A DNA stretch of 64,000 nt, taken from Penelope pileata. Taxonomy: Eukaryota; Chordata; Aves; Galliformes; Cracidae. Position numbers and translations under genes: made by a program. The stretch is from the NCBI GenBank assembly GCA_013396635.1, contig WBMW01005117.1:19874-83873 (forward strand), given 5' to 3'. Numbering within the stretch: position 1 is the first letter of the stretch; every line of letters begins with the position of its first letter. Positions 55,801 through 64,000 of this stretch are shown piece by piece. A model generated the notes under the pieces. That model saw only the letters and a list, made by a program, of their open reading frames with translations. It did not search any database and had not been told where the DNA came from.

Positions 55801-58800
55801 TGCTCCTCACAGGAGTTAAAATAGCTGTGCTGGTGGAAAACCTGTGAGCAGGAGCAGTGTAATTGGTTTGGCAGCCTGGGCTCTGTTCTCCAGGAAGCTT
55901 TCCCCGTGAGGCTTATCTGTAGGGTAGGTCCTGAATGCAAAATGAATAATGCTTTGTGTAAACACAAACAGATGAAGCGTTATCACTCGGCACAGCTATT
56001 CTCATTTGGTGAGTTGCATCTGAAATCCAGAAGGTGGATGAAAGCAGAGATAGGGCTCAGAGTTAGCTGCAGCTTAGGACTCAGCATTAATGGGGAATAG
56101 CCAAGGAAGGACTGTAAAAAATAAGGGTGTTAATAATGTAAATGTGAGGGTATCGTGATGGCCTTGTTGATGAGGATATGTGCCTGGAGGCTGGGCTCAG
56201 CGTTGGGAGCACTCAGTGCTGGTGTCTGGCTGTGGCTGGTGTCCGAGCGCGCAGCACGGTGCCCGATGGACGCTGTGCTGGCTGCTGGGCAGAGGCACCC
56301 TGCGTGGCACAGACAGCTTGGCCTCCTGCCTGCTGCCGTGGTAGCTCCTGGCCTTCAGATGTGCACGCAGTTATTCCCTGCTGGCCTGGGTAGTTGGAGT
56401 CCTGCAGAAATATTTATAAAGCACTTAGCGCCGATGCTCTCCCACGCCGGGAGCAGTACCCTGCCTCCCTGCTCACGTTCAGTGGTTTGCTGCATCCCAA
56501 GTGTGTGGCCGTTGTGCTAACAGGGATGGGAATGGCAGTTGTGCCTGGCCTCAGGGATGTTCTTCCCTCCCCTGCTGGCTCCTGAGTGCTCTCCCCACTT
56601 CCTGTGGGTCAGCAGAAGCAGCTCGTCCTGGCCCTGGGCAGGTGGGATTCCCTCTGCTCCCGTTCTCTTGTTTCTTTCTAGAGGATCTCTGACCTGTCAG
56701 AAAGTGTGTGGGCCTTCCTAATCTCTGAGATGGGTTTCTGATTACCCTTATCCTCCTTTTAAATATTTCTGTGAATGCTTTTCTCTTTCCGAGCACTACA
56801 GCTGTCACCCTCGTGGCTGCACCTAATGCTGCAGCTGTGTCCCTGGTACACCCTGGTGCAGAGCCAGCACCTCGTCCTTCTCAAGGAAGCAGTGAAGGAA
56901 GAGCTGGGTGCATCTGGTGGTCAGGAGAGGCACGGGTGTGCCTGCGGCTCCCTGGGGAAGGAGGTAGACCAGTGATGGATTTCCCTCTGTTCTGTGGGCC
57001 TCGATGGCTCAGCCTTCCGGATGGGACTTCCTGATGGCTTCTCCCTCTGCAAAGGGAGAGGATCTCAAGCCTGCTGCTCTCAGAGCTTTCTGTACCCGTG
57101 TTGGTAGAGGAGAAGGTTGCAGGTTCTCCTCAGTAATAGCCAGCAATCAGCTGAGCTGTACGTCTTACATATGGCAGTAATGGCACGCAGGCTGCTCGGA
57201 GGGATTGGGTTGTATTTCCCCCGGTTACTTCGGAGTAGTCCTTCACCTTCAAAATAATGTGCTGTCAAGGGAAGAGAGAGTGTATTTATTTTATTACACT
57301 TCTTAACTTCATGTTTTAGCACCCAGATTTTTTGCCTTCAAAATACTGTTTTAGGAAGTACATCCTTTTGATTTAATTCCGTGTGCAGTTTACAACCTTC
57401 TGTGGATAAGAAAAATACGATTGGTTTCTCCTGCTGGAAGCATGCTTGAAGCCTATCTCCAGCAGCTCCTGAATGGAGGGAAGCAGGAATGGCACAGTGA
57501 GGAAACTCTTATCAGCGCAGTTATGGTTCTTTTGGTCCATACTCCTGGTAAGAGTTGGGTGCTCAAACGTCCTCAGAGCAGGACAAAGGAAAGGAAGGAC
57601 TGCATATTTTGGACGAGGCTCCTCGCAGCCCTTGTTTACTGAGTAGTTGTGTCTGAAATGCAGACTTCATTATCAGTAATGATAATTGCTGAAAATTGCT
57701 TGCTCTCAAAATAACTATTAAAACTTGGCTTGAGTCTCTTGGCAGACATCTCTAGCTATTTGAGATCAAAATAGCACTTAATGGCTTTCAGCAATCAATA
57801 GTCCCAAAGACTTCTGAAGATCTTAGTGCATGAAATATTCATCGTTTCTATTTGTCTTTTAAGGGTCTGCTCGGACTGTTAACACGTCGCCAAGCACTAA
57901 GTTGGCCAAGTGCTTCTATTAAGTGCAGTTAAGATGCTTAGGAGGAGTACAACGTGTTTGTTTTACGTGTCGATGCAAATAAACGCTATTGCCGTCCTCT
58001 TGAAGGATGGAGTTACTTCGAAGCTCCATGCAGAGTGTGATTTGCTGACAGGCTCATTTTACTACAGGAAAAGTGCATCTTGGAAAAAATGTAGTTTTTC
58101 TGGAGGCTGTGCCTGCCCCTTCGGTGCCCTGAGAACAGAGACCTTGGGTAGAGCTCTTCTAATTTTCATACTGTAAGTTCCTGTCCTTCAGAAAAGTGCT
58201 GTGCAGGAGCAGCCCTGGCACAAACCCCCCCCGGCTGCAGAGAGACAAGGGCAGCCAAGGCAAGGAGCTCTGGGCCCAGCAGCATCAGGGCCCCGGTTTT
58301 CAGTGCGTGGCTTTGGTTCTGGCACAGAGCATTGACATCAGCTCTGCAGAGCAGTAGGAAAAGCATTATTTTCAACAGAGCAGCTTTTATGCTTTTGTTG
58401 GCCTTTTCCCTGAAGAGTAATCCATTTATAAAATCCTATTCCCGGCTGCATCTTAGCTGGTATTAAGTTTCCACACACAATAAAAAATAGTCAATAAACT
58501 TACTTTAAACTTTTTTTTTTCCTATCAGCAGCATCTTTTCTTTTTTCTTTCCCCCCCAGGTGGTCTTCATCACCTGAGCACCTTCCCCTCTGCCTTCTGG
58601 GGGGGGATGGGGGCTTGCTGTGGCACGGGGCGGTGGGTTTGTCTCCTTTCTGCACCGAGCTGGTGGTGCTGATGCCTCGAGTGAGCCGGGCCTGTCCCTG
58701 CCTTAGCAACTGTGGAGGATCTGCGTTACCTTCCTGCAGCAGCCGTGCCCCTGTGCTGCTGGCTTGCAGCTGGAGGTGCCCGGCGCCTGTGATGAGCACA

Positions 58801-61800
58801 CTGATGGCTTTGAAAAGCGCTGGTGACTTCTGGGAGCCTGCGCGAGCGCCTGACGCGTGAGTAAATTGGAGTGAGAAATAATTTGTTCTGAAATTCACTG
58901 TTTGTGTCCGCATGAAAAGAAAACCTGTTAGATGTACAGGGTTAGTGTTGAAGAAAGGGCAGAAATGGACAGCAAGGAGCCTTTTGGGAAATGAACGTGG
59001 ATTAGTGTGTGTTCAGGCTTGGCTGTTTGCGGTGGAAAGGCAGAGAGCCACCAAGGGGAGGAACGAGGGGCACTGCGGGCTCGACCCTGTGAGGGCTGTG
59101 CTTGGCTCGGTTGCCTTAAGGCTGGGCTCTTAGGTCAGTGATCAGCAACACTTCCAAATGACCTGTAGCACCCTGTGTCCTGTCAGTGAGGCTGCCTGCA
59201 CCCTGCTCGGCTCGTCATTGCCTACCAGAGACCGAGCATCTTTAAGAAGGGTGCTTGTTTGGATTTTTTTAGTGAACATTCAAGGGGAAATGGCTATTGA
59301 TTGAGAGCAGGATGTTCCCATCTGGTCAGCTTTCTGCTTCACTTTAACAGCTATTTTAGTCACACGGGCAGTTCTTGTTTAATGGCCCTCAGCCTTCATC
59401 CTCTGTACAGTAAATGAAAGCAATTATGATATTTTTGGTTCATTGATGCTCTGGCGCTTTCAAGGTGGAACTGATGGTTTGGGAGAGCAGAATAAATCCA
59501 TAGCTCCTGCCGGATGTGGAGTGTGGTGGGAGCTCTCCTTGCAGCCTGTGGTACGAAGTGCTCCTGGTGTGGCTGCCTTGGGTTTAAGCCTAGTGATGGT
59601 CAGGTGCCATCAGTCAGAGGCTGCACAGAATGAATGCTGAACGAGGAGAGCGGTACCTTGGGGGACAGGTGCTCACAGGTTGAAATTTTGTTCTCTAGGG
59701 GCAGGTTTGTCCTGATACCCAGTAGACCCCTGAAGCTGTACTTACTCTCCCTTTTCCACAATTGCATGACATCCTTCATGTTGAATCCCGCTCGGATGGG
59801 AAGAGCAGGGTAGGGGAGCTGAGGGCTGTCCCATCCATCGGTTGAGGGTGGTGGACTTCCAGGGATGGTCGGATGTCTTGAACCACCATCCCTTGGCCGT
59901 GCAGCAGTCGTTATGCACAGCTGTGTAATTACCATGCTGGAGCCCTCTTGGGCAGGATGAGCTCCTTCCTTTTGCCTTGGGGGAAAAATGCTGCTCTCCT
60001 TGAAAAAGGAGAAAGGAGGGGGAAAAAATGCAAAGGGCAACCCCACATGTGTAGGTTACGGGAGTGAAGTAGATGTCTCACTGGATATTTAGGACTTAAA
60101 CTCTGTGGTTTAGCAGGATGACTCTACGTACCCAATTTTGCCTCTTTTGTGTTTTTTTTTTTTACCACTTAAGCTTTCCTTGAGAGTGCAGGATATTTCA
60201 TGTAGGCTGCTTTGCTTCGTGCACTTCCCGTGCAGATTCACAGGCAGTCATGTGAGGCTCTGCTCTGCTGTCAGGTCCTTCTGCCAGCCTGTCTGGCTGA
60301 TGAGAATCTCCTTCTGACTCCCTCCGTGTTTGTAAATAGCCTTGATGGAAGTCATGTCACGGGGAAAATAATGAAAAAATCTTGTATCAAGCACGATACT
60401 CTGTCGACGATCCTGATAAGATTGGTACATCCCTACATCAGTGTAATTTAGAGAAAGAGCTGTTGTGAATAGAATTCAAACCAGACATCCCTGTGGAAAA
60501 AGGGCAGTTAAATTAAAATGCTGTTGAGATGGGAATAGCACAGAAGGCATAGAATACAAATAGAGTACACTAATGGAAAATCAAGCTGATTGTGGGAGCG
60601 CGGTGTAAGTGCTAAGGGTCTGCTTTGGTTGTGTCTGTTCCTGTGTGTTTGAATTGTATTCAGAACTTTAATTTTACCTTGTGTGAACTTGGTGTCAAGA
60701 TAAATAACAGCACGTCTGCTCAAATGTCAGCAGTCAGTTTGACCGTAAAGGTTAATCTTAAGAGTGACTGTCGTGCAGATCGGGGAGGAGGGAAACGGTC
60801 TCTACACAAAGCGTGAATAAACTGCAGCATCTTTAATTCTGGGCTTTATTTCTTACTTTTCTTCTCTTGTACTTGGAGATTCTTGTCTATGCAAAGAGGT
60901 GACATGAATTCTTGGGGCTGTGAAATAAACCTTTGCTGTGCCTTCAACATACCATGAGTTTCCACCGGCTTTAACACCAGATAATAAACAGGACAGCGAG
61001 ACAGAGGGCCTGTGAGAGATCCCCGTGGAAAATATCTGCGGCGAGAGCAAACGTCCTTCGTGCAGGTGGTGATGGTTTGCAGCTGATGATGGCATGCACG
61101 AGCCGGGATGGACGTGACGGGGAGCCGCAGCGATGCTGCAGCCCCCGCTGCTGCTCCTCACGTCCTGGTCACTGCTCCTCACTAATTGCATCAGGGAGGA
61201 TCCATGTCCCGACACATCATTTCCTACCCAAACCTCCTCTCTGCTCACAGGCTGAAGTGGCTTCAGCTGAACAATACGTTAACCAACAAGGCTTGTCACT
61301 TGCATTTTAGCTCTTAGAGCTTGAAATAACGTGTTGAAGCCGAGCAGCTGGAGCTCAGCTTGCCACTGGTGAAGCCTTGCCTTGGAAGAGTGGTGATGCT
61401 GTCACTGTTGTGCTGGAGAAGGGACACAGCTGAGCTCCCCCAGGTACCAGAGGGACTCCTCAGCCTGCCCTGCAAGCTCGTGCTTATCCTGTCTTGCAAA
61501 AGGCATGGTTAGGGCTGTCTTAATTCCCCAAGTAACACAGGGTCAACATTTAGGTAGAAGACATGGCAGGCTATATACTGAGAAAACAGGGATTTTTTTG
61601 TACCTTTAGTCCTTTACCTGCACTTTCCTTGCTATTAGATTGATAATACTGGTTGGAGGACAGCAAGATCATAATATAGATATAGTGATAAATGCAAAAT
61701 TGATATCCTATATGTAACCAATCCCTAGCTCCCATTTCTGGTCTGATACCCAAATGCTGACTTAAATGCTTATAACAAAAGCCCACCTTTGCCAGACCTT

Positions 61801-62331
61801 CTTATTCCTGATGCTAGTAAATATTATCCTTTTATACATACCACATCTGCTACAGCAACGTAACGTAGATATCGGCAATTGGTTCCAAAATGCAAAAGGG
61901 CTGTAACTGCAGCTCAAGGGCTTAGCTTGAGGGCTCGAATACGTCACCCTGAGTTGAGGGTTTCTTTATTTACCACCCAGATGACGTTTGGTTTTGTGAT
62001 CCTCCTCCCTAAACTAGGGGTGCTCAAGACTGTAGAATTAATAGTGCATCGAGCTAGCTTTTCATACAGCAGCCAACAGGGAACAGAACGTCTCAGCTGG
62101 GTGTGAGTATTTCAGCAGATACCAATTTCTGGCACTCCAGGAATCTTTTTGTATCCTGCTAGCTCAAAACATTTCTATTTAACCTGCTTTAAAAAGGGCA
62201 GCTTTTTTAACAAAATGATTTTTTTAATAGAAAATCTGAGTGGAAATACTTGTGCAGGGACTCTTTGCTGTCCTTCAAACCTGTTATTGATTTTTGTATC
62301 AACAAAATGGATTCAGCACATCCTCTCCGTG
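52866..62331 (+). other. NAV2: presumed first intron of NAV2, part 2
   Basis: No exon, RNA gene or repeat family was recognised. The longest frame is 182 codons on the minus strand at 53483-54031, with no recognised domain. A modest CpG-richer patch lies at about 58600-58860. Confidence 0.55.
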
Positions 62332-62495
62332 TTTCACAGAATCATATCATAGAATGGCCTGGGTTGGGAGGGACCCCAAGGATCATCAGGTTCCAACCTC
62401 GCTGCCAACCTCCAGATCTGGCACTGGATCAGGTTGCCCAGGGCCCCGTCCAGCCTGGCCTCGAACACCTCCAGGGACAGGAGGGGTGGGACGTG
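62332..62495 (-). mobile_element. CR1 LINE fragment, minus orientation
   Basis: CACAGAATCATATCATAGAA, TGGCCTGGGTTGGGAGGGAC, CCCAAGGATCATCAGGTTCC, CTGCCAACCTCCAGATCTGG, GGTTGCCCAGGGCCCCGTCC and AGCCTGGCCTCGAACACCTC form the complete 3' end of a CR1 copy in reverse complement. It is the best preserved copy in the window. Confidence 0.96.
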
Positions 62496-64000
62496 TGGCT
62501 GCAGAAGATGTTTCTAGTCATCGGCCTCCTGGAGTTCTTCATGCCACCCCACAGAGAGGGTGAAGTCTGGATGCACAAACAGGCGATGAACGAGCTGACG
62601 CTTGATTTCTGCTTGTGTTGTGTCTGTTGGTGAGGGCTTCATTTCTCGCTCCAAGCTGAGAGCCTGCCCGGGTCCCAGGATGTTCTCTACTGAGGCTGTG
62701 AGCTGGTTGGTGTTTGAAAACCCCAAAAGCTTTCTTAAGGAGCAATCTCTGATGTTCTGTCTCGCTGTGGTGTAGAAGCCAGTAGAGAACAAGCTTTTTC
62801 TGATCATTCTATTGCATAATAAAATGATCTAAGCTGATGCAAGAAGTAGGGGAGGTGGGATGCTAAATGCGAGTGCACGGTGTTATTCGTGCTCCTGTCT
62901 TGTAGCCCCTTACTGCCCCACCTATTCTTTGGTTTTGGGAACCCACCAGTATTTCTAAAGAGCCTGGTTTTCATGGCCTGGAAACTCAGCAGAGAGTGTG
63001 GGAGCTGCTGTTTGGCAGTCCCTTCTGGTTGCAGATACCCAGCAGTGCCACAGACACTGCTCTGAGTTGCCCTGGAAGGCTCTAACCCAGCTTTCCCAAA
63101 GCACTACGGCAGTTTTGGCTTCACCTCCAAGCCGGGTGCTGGAGGAGCATTCTGGAATGCAACTTAGGGAGAAATAAGGTGCAGTAATGTAGTAGATGTG
63201 CTTCAGCTTAGACTTCATTTAGTCACGGTCTCTTCTGCTCTTTTTTCCCTTTTTGTTTACTTGAGCTTTTCTCCTTTAGATTTTTCATAAATCAAAAGAA
63301 GATTCAATCATTGAAAGTCCCAAGGTTTGTAATTTGAAAGTCCCAAGGTTTGTAAAATCAGTTTTACCGAATTTGGGGTTTTGGAGCTTTGGTCAAATAC
63401 TGTTTTCCTTCCGTTACAGCAGTCCGTATGAAAACTTTCCGTATGTTCCTTTGTTGTCATGTAAGTGAAATTTAAAAATGTTCTCCTACGCACAGGAGAC
63501 AAGAAGCAGGGATTTTGAGGGAAAAGCCAAAAACTTCCTTAAATAAAACCATCAGCACTGGGGAGAAATGGTGTGTTCTAAATGCCATAGAGCTCACTGT
63601 GGGGTGAATGCAGATGAACACTGCCTGGGTGTTAGGCTGAACCTTGCCTTTTGCCCTGTTTATGCTTTTTTCCAGCAAAATTCCTGCCTGCGCTTGAGCT
63701 GGATGGCAGAGCAGCAGATGAGAGGATGCAGGCGGCTGACATCACTTATGCCAGTCGAGGTTCCCAGGGGATAAATCCTCAGCTGGTGCCAATTACTGCA
63801 GCTTCGTTAGAGCAGTGGCTGCTGCCAGGGTGTCCCCAGCTGGCGGTCCAGCCCGTGGCTCCGTGCTTGTGTGCGTGGGCAATGCATTAAGTGTGGCCCT
63901 TCCATGCTTCTTGGGCTCCTCCTCACCCTCCTTGCCCTCTAGAGCCTTCCCTGTCTCTGTAGCCCTTAATTAGCTCTTTGCATCCTGTCTTAGTTTCTAA
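62496..64000 (+). other. NAV2: presumed first intron of NAV2, part 3
   Basis: Nothing was recognised except a 23-bp tandem duplication at 63311-63355. No exon was seen up to the window edge. Confidence 0.5.
63311..63355. repeat. 23-bp tandem duplication
   Basis: TTGAAAGTCCCAAGGTTTGT and the next bases occur twice in a row, identical over 22 bases. Confidence 0.95.

Overview
The window is nuclear DNA from a vertebrate, almost certainly a bird. Genes are split by GT-AG introns, promoters sit in CpG-rich patches, and the only recognisable dispersed repeats are short truncated copies of CR1, the dominant avian LINE. The protein comparisons and gene order (CSRP3 - E2F8 - NAV2 in mammals) place it in the avian counterpart of human 11p15.1. 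Galliform is likely but not proven. There is no operon, phage, CRISPR array or bacterial feature, and I found no undescribed biological system.

Layout. Bases 1-3395 lie downstream of E2F8 and hold no coding exon I can support. One minus-strand site at 2165-2345 looks like a TATA-type tissue-specific promoter with a short first exon ending in a strong splice donor; by synteny it may be the start of CSRP3. Bases 3396-14151, minus strand, are E2F8, an atypical E2F repressor with two DNA-binding domains. I joined twelve coding exons whose splice sites and phases all agree, giving 878 residues through the stop. Only the first few codons (start Met, about 5 residues) are not located. The 3' UTR carries four tandem copies of a 47-bp unit. 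The promoter end is a CpG-rich patch around 13.64-14.26 kb.

Bases 14152-38040 are a 24-kb gene-poor spacer between divergent genes, with a few CR1 fragments. At 38.04-38.66 kb a second CpG-rich patch, interrupted by a 289-bp assembly gap, lies just upstream of a 25-codon exon at 39452-39526 on the plus strand. That exon matches the alternative N-terminus of NAV2 (neuron navigator 2) and ends in a consensus phase-0 donor. The remaining 24.5 kb would then be the first intron of that NAV2 transcript; it holds CR1 fragments, simple repeats and possible regulatory DNA, but no further exon I can recognise.

The two confirmed genes are neighbours, not pathway partners: E2F8 represses S-phase genes, and NAV2 is a cytoskeleton and microtubule-associated neuronal guidance protein. 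Most open reading frames longer than 60 codons outside these exons look like chance, CR1 sequence, or wrong frames of real exons.
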